NCBI GenBank assembly: GCA_937944445.1
Contig: CALDYP010000059.1
Span: 1 to 36,027 of the forward strand
DNA: 36,027 nucleotides
Direction of reading: 5' to 3'
Source: an uncultured Anaerolineae bacterium
GTDB lineage: Bacteria; Chloroflexota; Anaerolineae; Aggregatilineales; Phototrophicaceae
Shown: positions 24,724 to 32,737 of the stretch, piece after piece
Position numbering within the stretch: the stretch's first letter is position 1
Layout of the letters: each line of letters starts with the position of its first letter
Translations under genes and position numbers: made by a program
The notes under the pieces: generated by a model
The model's database searches: none
Told to the model about the DNA's origin: nothing
What the model saw: the letters and a program-made list of their open reading frames with translations, nothing else

Positions 24724-25356
24724 CTACAACAAAAGAGCGATCAGCGCAAACAACCCGACTGGCGTGAGCACGCCCACCATCGACCCAGCGAAGACCTGCA
24801 TCGGCGTGTGACGATCCAGCCGCAGGCGCGCCGCCCCTACCAGCACAATTAGCGGGATGAGCAGCAGCCCCAGCGTGACGCTCAGCAGCAGGCCCAACGC
24901 CATCGCTGCGCCGGTGATGGCCATCGCGTGCATGCTGATCTGCCAATAGAGCGTGATGCCAGTGATGATGGCGATTTCGACCAAGCTCATGACGGCCAAC
25001 AGCCGCATCGCCATCGGCGCGTCTTGCGCGTGCAGCAGCCCCCACACGAGGAAGTTCGCGACAATCGTCACGAGCAGCGGCTTGTAGCGCTCATGGCGGT
25101 ACTGCATGTGAATATCGCCGATTTCGCCCGTGTACACGCTGTAGAAGATGAACGCCGTCGGCACGAAGCACACAAACAGGCTGTACAGCCCTGCCCAATA
25201 GAGCGCTGCAAGCAGCGAATCGCTAAACGCCAACGCGACCATCACTGACACGACTACCCACACCACCGGCGGGCTGATGACATCTGACACCCAGCGCGCC
25301 CATGCGTGGTCAGGAGGGGAAGGCGGGGTATTTTCCATAGCGCTGAGGGTCGTCAT
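24724..25356 (-). CDS. PAP2-like membrane protein
   Basis: A 210-residue integral membrane protein with about five to six hydrophobic segments. The C-terminal half shows SMHAMAITGAAMALGL and, later, ARLRLDRHTPMQVFAGSMVG. This matches the second and third motifs of PAP2-type phosphatases (an SxH motif, then R-x5-H), although the usual first motif KxxxxxxRP is not clear; YRHERYKPL (about 85-93) is the nearest equivalent. Members of this divergent group are thought to handle lipid phosphates, but activity cannot be assumed. The ATG at 25356 has an AGGA site eight bases away, better than the internal ATG at 25338. A perfect 11-bp palindrome lies just upstream. Confidence 0.72.
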   Translation of the reverse strand: MTTLSAMENTPPSPPDHAWARWVSDVISPPVVWVVVSVMVALAFSDSLLAALYWAGLYSLFVCFVPTAFIFYSVYTGEIGDIHMQYRHERYKPLLVTIVANFLVWGLLHAQDAPMAMRLLAVMSLVEIAIITGITLYWQISMHAMAITGAAMALGLLLSVTLGLLLIPLIVLVGAARLRLDRHTPMQVFAGSMVGVLTPVGLFALIALLL

Positions 25357-25378
25357 TCGCTATTTCCTGAAATTTTAC

Positions 25379-25409
25379 AAACATCCATCATGGTACAGGA
25401 TGGATGTTT
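25379..25409. promoter_or_regulatory. Perfect 11-bp inverted repeat upstream of the PAP2-like gene
   Basis: AAACATCCATC (25379-25389) and GATGGATGTTT (25399-25409) are perfect inverse complements with nine bases between. It sits 23 bases before the PAP2-like start on the minus strand, and no coding strand runs into it from the right, so a terminator role is unlikely. It may be an operator or a 5'-leader hairpin. The remaining 139 bases up to the pentapeptide gene (25410-25548) hold no other clear signal. Confidence 0.5.
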
Positions 25410-25548
25410 AAGAAGTCTACCACAGTTCAGTTAAAGATTTAGCGAAAGAGTCGGTTAGAAAGGAGCCGCGCAGATCAGGCGTCCCATACGATTTTTGCCC
25501 AGCTTGTGCCAGAATAGGATGAGAGGATCGACGAGGTAAGTCTGAGAC

Positions 25549-26298
25549 ATGGCAACGAACCCACCGCGCGGGCTGCGCACGATTCAACGGTTGCTCGGCG
25601 ACATTCAGGGGCCACAAGTGGCCGTTGGCGTTGTGATCGGCTTGCTGTTGTTCCCTTTCATCAGTTATCTGGTGACAGACGCAGCTAACTTCCTTCAAGA
25701 ACTCGTTCCAGAATTTTTCGGCATTGTGTTCACGGTCTTGATTTTGGAGAATTTGGCGCGCGTGCGCGAGAAGCGCCAACTGACCGAGCAGCTCATCCGC
25801 CGCATGCAGAGCCGCTTCAACCCGACCGCGCTTTCTGCCATCGAGGAGCTGCGCGTCTATGGCAAGCTGCAGGATGGCACGGTGCGCAACCGCAACCTGC
25901 GCGGCTCGAACTGGGAGAACGCCAACCTCTACCAAGCGGACTTGACGGGCTGCGACCTGACGAACGCCATCCTCAAACACGCTGATTTCGTTTACGCCAA
26001 TTTGACCGATGTCAAAGTGACGGAGGAGCAGCTCGCCTATACCGACAACTTGTGCGGGGCCACCATGCCTGACGGCAGCCGCTACGATGGGCGCTATGTG
26101 CTGGTTGGGGACTTGAACTGGGCCAAGCGCAAGGGCGTCAACCTCAACTCACCGGAGGAGATGGCGGCGTTCTACGATGTTTCCGTGGAGCAGTACATGG
26201 CCGGGCAGACGTGGTGGGCGCAGAACCGCCAGCGCTTCCGTGACCGTTCGGAGCTGTACGACCCGAACGATCCGCTCAATCAACCCTTACCCACATGA
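25549..26298 (+). CDS. Membrane-anchored pentapeptide-repeat protein
   Basis: A 249-residue protein. Two hydrophobic segments lie near the N-terminus (VAVGVVIGLLLFPFISYLV, about 24-42, and FFGIVFTVLILENLA, about 56-70), then a basic helical region and a short run of pentapeptide repeats (NLRGSNWENANLYQADLTGC, then DLTNAILKHADFVYANLT, about 115-150). Pentapeptide repeats fold into a right-handed quadrilateral beta-helix, here only about eight coils. The C-terminal 90 residues are not recognised. The gene is 21 bases before the ABC exporter genes, so a joint function is possible but unproven. Confidence 0.8.
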   Translation: MATNPPRGLRTIQRLLGDIQGPQVAVGVVIGLLLFPFISYLVTDAANFLQELVPEFFGIVFTVLILENLARVREKRQLTEQLIRRMQSRFNPTALSAIEELRVYGKLQDGTVRNRNLRGSNWENANLYQADLTGCDLTNAILKHADFVYANLTDVKVTEEQLAYTDNLCGATMPDGSRYDGRYVLVGDLNWAKRKGVNLNSPEEMAAFYDVSVEQYMAGQTWWAQNRQRFRDRSELYDPNDPLNQPLPT

Positions 26299-26319
26299 TG
26301 CCACGACAAGGAGCCTTGC

Positions 26320-27270
26320 ATGATCGAAGTAAAACAGCTCGTCAAAAAGTACGGAGAGATGACCGCCGTCAAGGGCATTTCGTTCTCAGCGGCGCAGGGC
26401 GTGAACGGCTTCTTGGGGCCGAACGGGGCCGGCAAGACAACCACGATGCGCGTGCTGACCGGCTACACGCCACCCACCAGCGGCACGGCCACCGTGGCCG
26501 GCTTTGACGTGTTCGAGCAGAGCTACGAGGTGCGCCGCCACGTGGGCTACCTGCCAGAGAACGTGCCCCTCTACCGTGACTTGACCGCGCTGGAATATCT
26601 GGCGTACTTGGCCGAGATTCGCGGCTTGCCCAAGCGCCGCGAGCAGTCGCTGGCGGCGTTAGAGCGTGTCGGGCTGGCACAGCGCGCCCACAGCCGCATC
26701 CGCACGCTCTCCAAAGGCATGCGTCAGCGCGTCGGGCTGGCAGCGGCGATCTTGCATAAGCCGTCCGTGCTGATCCTCGACGAACCGACCATTGGCCTTG
26801 ACCCGCTGCAGGTGCTGGAGCTGCGCAAGCTCATCGTCGAGCTGGGCAAGGAGTGCACTGTGCTCTTCAGCACCCACATCTTGAGCGAGGCCGAACAGGT
26901 CTGCGACCGGCTCATCATCATCAATCAGGGCGAGATCGTGTCTGAGGGCACGCCGTCCGAACTGCGACGCCAGCTGGAGCGCGGCGGGCGGATCCTTGTG
27001 CGCTCACAGGCGGCCAGCGACGCGCTGGCGGCTGCCCTGCGCGACGTGGAGGGCGTGGCGCTCATCCAGCCCTACGATGACGGCGTGATCGTGACGCCGC
27101 AGCCCGCCGCGCCCGACCTGCGCCCGGCCATCGCCGCGCGCCTCGTCAGCGCGGCGCTGCCGCTGGTGGAGCTGCGCCCGCTGGCCGTCAACCTTGAGGA
27201 CATCTTCATTGAACTTGTTCGCACGCAGAACGTCACCCCCACCATGATCGAGGAGGAAGTGAGCGCATGA
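26320..27270 (+). CDS. ABC exporter ATP-binding protein (GldA/CcmA-like)
   Basis: A 316-residue ATPase of the ABC-2 export class. Walker A is GPNGAGKTT (about 33-41), the Q-loop is in GYLPENVPLYRDLT, the signature is LSKGMRQR (a variant of LSGGQ typical of GldA-like proteins), Walker B is VLILDEPTIGLD and the H-loop FSTHILSEAEQVCDR. The C-terminal 100 residues include a DrrA-like regulatory domain with LEDIFIELVR. It energises the permease gene that overlaps it. The start is supported by AAGGAG six bases upstream. Its stop overlaps the permease start by four bases (ATGA at 27267-27270). Confidence 0.95.
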   Translation: MIEVKQLVKKYGEMTAVKGISFSAAQGVNGFLGPNGAGKTTTMRVLTGYTPPTSGTATVAGFDVFEQSYEVRRHVGYLPENVPLYRDLTALEYLAYLAEIRGLPKRREQSLAALERVGLAQRAHSRIRTLSKGMRQRVGLAAAILHKPSVLILDEPTIGLDPLQVLELRKLIVELGKECTVLFSTHILSEAEQVCDRLIIINQGEIVSEGTPSELRRQLERGGRILVRSQAASDALAAALRDVEGVALIQPYDDGVIVTPQPAAPDLRPAIAARLVSAALPLVELRPLAVNLEDIFIELVRTQNVTPTMIEEEVSA

Positions 27271-28043
27271 GAGCTTTTTGGGCGGTTTACAAGCGCGAAA
27301 CGGCGCAGTTCTTTCGCAGCAACATCGCTTACGCCATCGCGTTTGGGATGCTGCTGTTCTTGGGGCTGCTCTTCGCGAGCAACGTCTACGGCGGCGTGCA
27401 AGCCAACCTGAGCGGCTTCGTCTCGCAGCCGATCACCGCTGACCAAGTGGCGCTCAGCACGTTGGGCGTGCTGACGTTCTTGATGTTCATCATCGCGCCG
27501 CTGCTGACGATGCGCCTGCTGGCCGAGGAGAACCGCGAGGGCACGCTGGAAGTGCTCATGACGCTGCCGATGAGCGACGCGGCCTTTGTCTTGGGCAAGT
27601 ACTTCGCCGCGTGGACGTTCTACACGGTGCTGCTGCTGCTGACGGTGGTCTTCGTGCTGCTGCTGAGCACCATCGGCGCGCCTGACCCGGGTTTGACGAT
27701 CACGGCTTACGTCGGCGCGTGGCTTTACGGCGGGGCGACGCTGGCGCTGAGCTTGATCTGGTCAGCCGTCACCGAGGATCAGATCGTGGCGGCCTTCTTA
27801 GGCGCAGCTACGGTCATCATGATGTTCCTCGCGGGCGATCTGGCGCAAATCCTCGCCACGCGCGAGGGGCTGACCGGCGCGTCTGAGTTCATCCGCACGC
27901 TGAGCCTGCCCGCCCACTATCAAGACACGATGCTCGTTGGCGTGCTGCGCGGCGAGGACATCGCCTACTTCGTCCTGCTGACGATCTTCGCGCTGTTCCT
28001 GACGACGCTCATCGTCGGCTCGCGGCGCTGGCGCGCGACTTAG
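27267..28043 (+). CDS. ABC-2-type permease (GldF-like)
   Basis: A 258-residue inner-membrane permease with six hydrophobic segments. MRAFWAVYKRETAQFFRSNI and, in the first half, MRLLAEENREGTLEVLMTLP (about 80-99) are the standard ABC-2/GldF pattern with the coupling loop, followed by FVLGKYFAAW. It partners the overlapping ATPase (four-base ATGA overlap). In many genomes the GldF-type permease is followed by a GldG-type substrate-binding domain gene; here it is followed by repeats and an unrelated gene on the opposite strand, so the exporter lacks that partner locally. The transported compound is unknown. Confidence 0.92.
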   Translation: MRAFWAVYKRETAQFFRSNIAYAIAFGMLLFLGLLFASNVYGGVQANLSGFVSQPITADQVALSTLGVLTFLMFIIAPLLTMRLLAEENREGTLEVLMTLPMSDAAFVLGKYFAAWTFYTVLLLLTVVFVLLLSTIGAPDPGLTITAYVGAWLYGGATLALSLIWSAVTEDQIVAAFLGAATVIMMFLAGDLAQILATREGLTGASEFIRTLSLPAHYQDTMLVGVLRGEDIAYFVLLTIFALFLTTLIVGSRRWRAT

Positions 28044-28053
28044 ATCTGCGTTC

Positions 28054-28096
28054 CCTCATCCCTTAATCCCCCTTCTCTCGGAGGAGAAGGGGGATT
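28054..28096 (+). repeat. REP-like palindrome after the ABC permease
   Basis: The element begins with CCTCATCCC, then AATCCCCCTTCTC (28065-28077) pairs perfectly with GAGAAGGGGGATT (28084-28096) around a six-base loop. The same sequence family recurs at 29443-29482 and, inverted, at 35958-35998. Situated 10 bases after the permease stop, it could serve as an mRNA 3' end. No U-run follows, so it is not a standard intrinsic terminator. Confidence 0.8.
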
Positions 28097-28099
28097 GCC

Positions 28100-28145
28100 G
28101 TGCCCCGTGAGGATGAAAAACGGACGCAGCAGGCCGCGCCCCTAC
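28100..28145 (-). repeat. Second copy of the GTAGGGGC-ended repeat
   Basis: These 46 bases are the exact reverse complement of 18704-18749. The monooxygenase gene ends inside the copy: its TAG stop (28144-28142 on the minus strand) is part of the GTAGGGGC terminus, just as at the other copy. Confidence 0.88.
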
Positions 28146-29362
28146 AGAGCCTCTACCTGCGCTTGATTTGTCGATTCTCGCACTGCTAACCGCAGGCGCT
28201 GAGCGATCTGCTCGGCAGCGATGGCGGCTTCGACGTTGATGTTGTACATCGCGCCCTTGCCCTTGTACCACACGCCCACCAGATACAGCCCCGGATAGCC
28301 CAACACCTCTCGACCGTTGGGGTGCTGACTGCGATCGAGCAGCGGCCACCCGCGCTGACCGTTGGGGCCAACCTCGTACTCGCAGGGCGTGCCCGCCTCA
28401 AAGAACGTGTCGCTGTACTGCATCGGGATCTTGAGGTAGTTGTGCAGCACTGGCTCATAGCCCGTCGCCATGACGACCGTGTCAACTGTCAGCCGCGCCC
28501 CGTCGGCGAGGATGACCGCATCTGGCTCAAAGCGCACGGGCGCAGCAACTGGGCGCACCTTGCCGGCGCAGACGGCGTTCAGCAGCTCCGGGCCTTGATA
28601 GGCGGTGATCGCGGATGAGGCCATCGGCAGGCCGCAGCGCGTCAAGTCGCCGTAGCCTTGACGGCTCACGAGGCGCATGATGCGCTGGCACAGCGGCTTG
28701 GGCAGCCGCTCAGTGAGGAGCATCCATGCGTGCGTAGGCAGCCCGAACGGGTAGCGCCGTCGCAGCGCCACACCGCCGCGGATTCCGATGCTCACGTGGG
28801 CGGCCACGGCGGCGCTGGCCACGGCGATGTCAACGCCGCTGGGGCCAACCCCCACCACCAAGACGCGCTGCCCGGCCACCTGTGACGGATCGCGGAAGTC
28901 GTGCGCGTGCAGAATCGTCCCGTTGAAGTCGGCCATGCCGTCGATCTGGGGCATGATCGGGCGGTTCCAGATGCCCGTTGCGCTGATCACCGCGCGGAAG
29001 TGCTCCACGCCGCGCGCGCTCTCGACGCGCCAGCGGTCGCCCGCTGGGCGCACGTCGCACACCTCGACGCCGTATTCAATCGGGGGGCGGTGCTTCTCGA
29101 CGTAGCGCAGCAGGTACTCGTGGTACTGCTTGCCAGATGGGAACAGCCCGTAGCGCAGCGGGAAGCGCATGTCGGGCATGTGCGAGAAGAAGCGGGTCGT
29201 GTTCAAGCGCAGCGATGGGTAAAGGCTCGCCCACGTGGAGCCGGCGATCTGTGCCCGTTCGTAGATCACGTGCGCGATGCCGCGCCGTTTGAGCGCCACA
29301 GAGCTGGCGATGCCAGCCGGGCCAGCCCCGATGATGAGAACGTCTGTTGGGTTGGGGGTCAT
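28142..29362 (-). CDS. Flavin-containing monooxygenase (FMO/Baeyer-Villiger type)
   Basis: A 406-residue FAD- and NAD(P)H-dependent oxygenase. The FAD-binding Rossmann motif is GAGPAG (about 12-17, in DVLIIGAGPAGIAS). The FMO-type sequence FNGTILHAHDF fits FxGxxxHxxx(Y/F). The NADPH-binding motif is VGVGPSG (in VLVVGVGPSGVDIA), and ATGYEP is the usual C-terminal FMO motif. The substrate cannot be told from sequence. ATG 29362 is preceded by GGAAG eight bases upstream; the frame also opens at TTG 29377. The gene stands alone on the minus strand between repeat elements and ends within a repeat terminus. Confidence 0.9.
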   Translation of the reverse strand: MTPNPTDVLIIGAGPAGIASSVALKRRGIAHVIYERAQIAGSTWASLYPSLRLNTTRFFSHMPDMRFPLRYGLFPSGKQYHEYLLRYVEKHRPPIEYGVEVCDVRPAGDRWRVESARGVEHFRAVISATGIWNRPIMPQIDGMADFNGTILHAHDFRDPSQVAGQRVLVVGVGPSGVDIAVASAAVAAHVSIGIRGGVALRRRYPFGLPTHAWMLLTERLPKPLCQRIMRLVSRQGYGDLTRCGLPMASSAITAYQGPELLNAVCAGKVRPVAAPVRFEPDAVILADGARLTVDTVVMATGYEPVLHNYLKIPMQYSDTFFEAGTPCEYEVGPNGQRGWPLLDRSQHPNGREVLGYPGLYLVGVWYKGKGAMYNINVEAAIAAEQIAQRLRLAVRESTNQAQVEAL

Positions 29363-29442
29363 ACTGCCGTCTTCCAAACGATGCGCTCATTGTACCTGCT
29401 GTGTGTTGCCCCCGAACAGAGACAAAGCGGGCACTTAGGAAG

Positions 29443-29482
29443 GCCTCATCCCCCAACCCCCTTCTCCTGTGGGAGAAGGGGG
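29443..29482 (+). repeat. REP-like palindrome between monooxygenase and C39 genes
   Basis: CCTCATCCCCCAA precedes a hairpin of CCCCCTTCTCC (29457-29467) and GGAGAAGGGGG (29472-29482) with loop TGTG. It is a member of the same family as 28054-28096. The rest of the gap (29483-29544) shows nothing notable. Confidence 0.8.
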
Positions 29483-29544
29483 CTTCAGGCAGTTTGAACC
29501 ATTAACACGGAGCTGAGCCGCCGTCTGTGAGGTTGGCGCGCTTC

Positions 29545-30600
29545 CTACCGTCCTTGTGCGCGGTTGAGGGCCTCGCGGGCGGGGGTGAAATTGGGGTTGA
29601 ACTGCAAAGCAGCGTTGAAGTTGCTGATGGCGCGCTCGGTTTCGCCGCGCCCCAAGCGCGCTAGTCCGCCGTAGTAGAAGGTCTCTTCGACGTATTGGCC
29701 GCCGCCGTCGTTCAAGTTCTGCTGCGCCAGCACGATCATGTCGTCATAACGCCCGACGTGGTAATAGGCCTCGAACGGGCCGAACTGATACCACAGCATG
29801 CGGAAGGGCAGGCCCCACTTGCGCGCCTCGTCGTAGGCGATGGCGGCCTCAGGATACATGCCGAGTTTGACGAAGTTCGTCCCCATGTTGAACCACGCGA
29901 AGGCGTCGGCGTTGTTGGCGATGGCCTCGCTGCGGGCGATCTGAAGCGCGTTTAGGATGTTCATCTGCTCGTCGGCATCTGGCCCCAGCAGCGCCAGCAG
30001 CTGTTCCTCGCGCTGCCACTCGTAGAGCACGATGTAGACGTAGTTGAAGTGCTGCCAGAACTTCATCACCTCGTCGTAGCGGTAGACCGTGTTGTCGCCG
30101 AGGTAGCTGTCGCTGGTGGTGAACTGGCGGGCGGCATCGTCGTAGCCCTTCATCAGCAGGTAGTGTCCCATCCAGCCGAGGCGCTGCGGCTCAGGGTCAT
30201 AGCCTAGTTCGATGATAACAGGGAAGTTGTTGGCGATGAGCGCACGCAGCGTGTCGAGCGTGCCGCCGTAGCGCACTTTTGCGTAGACCTCTAGCTCAGG
30301 CAGTTGGGTGTTCACAAACTCCACCATCTGCCACGGCGAGACGTTCTTGTCTTCATAGTTGGGCTTGAGCCAGCTTGCGGCGCGGCCCTGCCGCTCGGTG
30401 TAGCCGAAGTAACTCAGGGCGTTGGTGAGCGTGGCGGGGGCGCAGTTGTTCCAGCCTTGCGGCTCATAGCGGCTGAAGGTCATCATCCAGCGGCTGGGCA
30501 GCTGTGGGGGGGCAGCGTTCGGCTGCTGCGCGCGGCTGACGCCCACACCAGCCAAGCTGACGACGACGAAGAAAAATCCGAGACGAACCAACGCGCGCAT
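29545..30600 (-). CDS. Exported C39-like cysteine peptidase with TPR tail
   Basis: A 351-residue exported protein. A signal peptide (LVRLGFFFVVVSLAGVGVSRA, about 4-24) precedes a papain-like C39_2 domain. The catalytic triad is likely Cys53 in GWNNCAPATL, His146 in MGHYLLMKGY and Asp164 in TTSDSYL. The C-terminal part has TPR-like helices (AWFNMGTNFVKLGMYPEAAI, then GLARLGRGETERAISNFNAA). C39_2 proteins of this shape are thought to be extracellular peptidases or peptidase-like binders; the substrate is unknown. The frame runs back to 30660, but a promoter with its -10 at 30637-30632 lies within that extension, and ATG 30600 has GGGAG five bases upstream, so I start there. Confidence 0.86.
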   Translation of the reverse strand: MRALVRLGFFFVVVSLAGVGVSRAQQPNAAPPQLPSRWMMTFSRYEPQGWNNCAPATLTNALSYFGYTERQGRAASWLKPNYEDKNVSPWQMVEFVNTQLPELEVYAKVRYGGTLDTLRALIANNFPVIIELGYDPEPQRLGWMGHYLLMKGYDDAARQFTTSDSYLGDNTVYRYDEVMKFWQHFNYVYIVLYEWQREEQLLALLGPDADEQMNILNALQIARSEAIANNADAFAWFNMGTNFVKLGMYPEAAIAYDEARKWGLPFRMLWYQFGPFEAYYHVGRYDDMIVLAQQNLNDGGGQYVEETFYYGGLARLGRGETERAISNFNAALQFNPNFTPAREALNRAQGR

Positions 30601-30631
30601 ACCCACTCCCGCAAGCAATCGACTGCTGTTA

Positions 30632-30660
30632 ATCATGATGCGGCAAAATGCGCTTGTCAA
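30632..30660 (-). promoter_or_regulatory. Promoter for the C39-like gene
   Basis: TTGACA (30660-30655) and CATGAT (30637-30632) are 17 bases apart on the minus strand; transcription would begin about 25 bases before ATG 30600. Confidence 0.6.
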
Positions 30661-30788
30661 CCGGATTCGTTCCGCGCGCTTGCCCTACGCTTGTTGGGCG
30701 TTCAGGGTGGCCTAGCCCCTGCATCATCCGCCGCTCATCCGCAGCGGCTAATATTTCAGAACATCATAAGCTTATTGGAGTCCATACC

Positions 30789-31037
30789 TTGCCAGATCGT
30801 CACTTTGTGGTCTGCCACAGTCACAACCGTTATGACCTGCGCGAGATCGATGCAGACGTTGCCGCCAGCATGATGAGCTACGGCGTCGTCAATGCGGATC
30901 ACACCTGTCAAGAGGGCGAATGTTGGCACTTCTACTTCATCAACGCGCGGTTTGTCCACTCATTGGAGCGGGAAGCCGCGCTGACCGAACTCATCCCGAT
31001 GGTATATGCGGCTCAGCGCGACAGCTCTGTAAAGTAG
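30789..31037 (+). CDS. Small Cys/His-rich protein of unknown function
   Basis: An 82-residue protein starting at TTG 30789, supported by GGAG at 30777-30780 (eight-base spacing). The frame is open further upstream to 30648, but that part has no such signal. The product has VVCHSHNRYDL near the start and NADHTCQEGECWHFYFIN in the middle: one CHSH cluster and one HxCx4CxH cluster, which together could bind a metal. The rest is ordinary soluble sequence ending in ELIPMVYAAQRD. I do not recognise the family. It is divergent from the C39-like gene and its end overlaps the convergent coiled-coil gene by 25 bases. Confidence 0.62.
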   Translation: MPDRHFVVCHSHNRYDLREIDADVAASMMSYGVVNADHTCQEGECWHFYFINARFVHSLEREAALTELIPMVYAAQRDSSVK

Positions 31038-32737
31038 CTGCGGATGAAATCCGCTAGCCCGCTGGGGACGACGTCGGCTTCTAGCGAGCGCCCTGCCTGT
31101 TCCACGTAGCGATCCAACAACTGACGAAACGGCACGCTCTGCCCCGCCTCAGGCAGCGAGACGGTGTCCGCTGGGCGGGCGGGCGCGCTGCCGGGGTCGC
31201 CGGGCAGGATGACCGGCTCCGCGCCGAACACGCGCGCGGGGTCGCCAGTGAAGATCGTGGCGGCGTTGGCCTCACCCTCGCCGTCGCCGGGGCTGCTCTG
31301 GCGGCTGCCGGCGGCGCTGCCGCTGGCCTCTTGCTCAGAGGCGGCGTCGCTGGCGGCGCTTGAATCGCTGCGGCCTTCACCGCTGTCGCCCGCCTGCGCG
31401 TCTGAGCTGTCTTGGCCAGTTTGGCCGCCGGGCTGAGATTGCGCTTGTTCGCCTGCGCCGGCTTCGGCTTGGGAGGTTTCCCCCTCCGCCCCTTGACCGG
31501 CCTCTTGCTGCCCGGCTTGCGGCAAGCCTGTTTCTGCCTGCTGCTGATTGGCTTCCTCTAGCCTTGACGCGGCGTCGGGTTGGCTGGCGCTGGCCTCGCT
31601 CTGGGCGAGCGCCTCGGCCTGCTGCTGAGCGGAGTCTGCGCGCTGCTGCATGGCGTCGGCGGCCTGCTGTTGGCGCTGCTGCTGCTGGGCGGCCTGCTGC
31701 GCCTGCTGGGCAGCCTGCTCGAGCGCTGCGCGCAGCGCGTCGGGGGCGTCAGCGTTGGCAGCTTGGTCGAGCGCAGCGGCCAGCTCTGGGAACTGCTGGC
31801 GGAGGGCGTCGGCGGCGCGCTGGGCGGCCTGCTGCTGCTGGCGCGCGGCGGTGGGGTCAGCGGTGGCGGCGGATTCGAGCTGAGCGCGCAGCGCCTCGCT
31901 GAGCGACTGCGGGCGTGCCTCGCCGCCCGCTGAGGACAGCGGCTGTGTGGAGAAAGCTTGCGCGGCGGCGCTCAGGGCGTCGGCCTGCGCTTGAGCTTGA
32001 TCGGCCATCGCTTGGGCGGCGTTGGCGAGCGCGTTCTGCGCCTCGCTGAGGGCGGCAAAGGCAGCCTCCGCGCTGAGCGACCCCTCTTTGAGCGCCTCTA
32101 GCCGCGCCTCTAACGTGGCCAGCAGCCCCTCGCGCAGGGCGGGCGCAAGCGTCGTGTCTTGTGACAGCTCCGCGATGACCTGCGCGAGCGCCTCGGCGGC
32201 CTCTTGAGCGGCGGCTTGGGCGACTGGGTTGAGCGCGGGCGACGCCTCACGCGGCGGCGGCGGAACGAGCAGCAGCCCGATCAAGATCAGCCCCGCCAGC
32301 GCCGCTAACAGCCACCCGCGCCCATCGAGCGGCAGCGGGAGCGCTGCGCGGGCGTCGATTTTCTCCGCGGCGCGCACAGCGTCAGCCATCAGGCGCTCAG
32401 TTAAGGCGCTGGTGGGGATGCGTCCGCTGGCCACTTCCAGCGCCGTCGAGAGGCGCTCTTGCAGCGCCCATGCGCGCTCGAAGTGGCGGGCAGCGTGGGC
32501 GAGCGGGCGCAGCACGCGCCGCAGCAGCCAGCCGCCTGCGATGGCCGCAGCCATCAACGCCGCCAGCGCCGCGCTGCCCAACGGGGGCGTTCCGATCAGC
32601 CACGCCAGCAGCACGCCGACGCTGCCCGCCGCGGCCATCAACGCCAGCGCGTAGGGCAACCAACCGAGCAGCCGCTGCAGCCGCCAGCGGCGTTCCCAAC
32701 GGGTCAGATAAGGGTGGAGGGGAGAGAGGGCGCTCAT
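31013..32737 (-). CDS. Ala/Gln-rich coiled-coil membrane protein
   Basis: A 574-residue protein. Two membrane segments (about 25-48 and 53-72) and a third (WLLAALAGLILIGLLLV, about 141-157) anchor it. The remainder is a long Ala/Gln-rich coiled coil (about 170-400), followed by Gln/Ser/Gly-rich low-complexity sequence (about 400-490) and a conserved-looking tail FRQLLDRYVEQAGRSLEADV to YFTELSR. This order (membrane helices, Gln-rich coiled coil, 'Y..A...L....P......YF..L' tail) resembles proteins encoded near MoxR/DUF58 gene sets and DUF4175-like proteins, but no MoxR gene is in this window. The start overlaps the glycosyltransferase stop by four bases (ATGA). It is the last gene of the sigma/anti-sigma operon. 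Confidence 0.75.
   Translation of the reverse strand: MSALSPLHPYLTRWERRWRLQRLLGWLPYALALMAAAGSVGVLLAWLIGTPPLGSAALAALMAAAIAGGWLLRRVLRPLAHAARHFERAWALQERLSTALEVASGRIPTSALTERLMADAVRAAEKIDARAALPLPLDGRGWLLAALAGLILIGLLLVPPPPREASPALNPVAQAAAQEAAEALAQVIAELSQDTTLAPALREGLLATLEARLEALKEGSLSAEAAFAALSEAQNALANAAQAMADQAQAQADALSAAAQAFSTQPLSSAGGEARPQSLSEALRAQLESAATADPTAARQQQQAAQRAADALRQQFPELAAALDQAANADAPDALRAALEQAAQQAQQAAQQQQRQQQAADAMQQRADSAQQQAEALAQSEASASQPDAASRLEEANQQQAETGLPQAGQQEAGQGAEGETSQAEAGAGEQAQSQPGGQTGQDSSDAQAGDSGEGRSDSSAASDAASEQEASGSAAGSRQSSPGDGEGEANAATIFTGDPARVFGAEPVILPGDPGSAPARPADTVSLPEAGQSVPFRQLLDRYVEQAGRSLEADVVPSGLADFIRSYFTELSR

Noticed and set aside
25379-25409. Palindrome as an intrinsic terminator
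   Set aside because: No gene is transcribed into it from either side with a U-run after the stem; it lies upstream of divergent genes.
29378-29442. Upstream TTG (29377) as the start of the monooxygenase
   Set aside because: ATG 29362 has a better ribosome-binding site, and the five extra residues do not belong to the FAD-binding fold.
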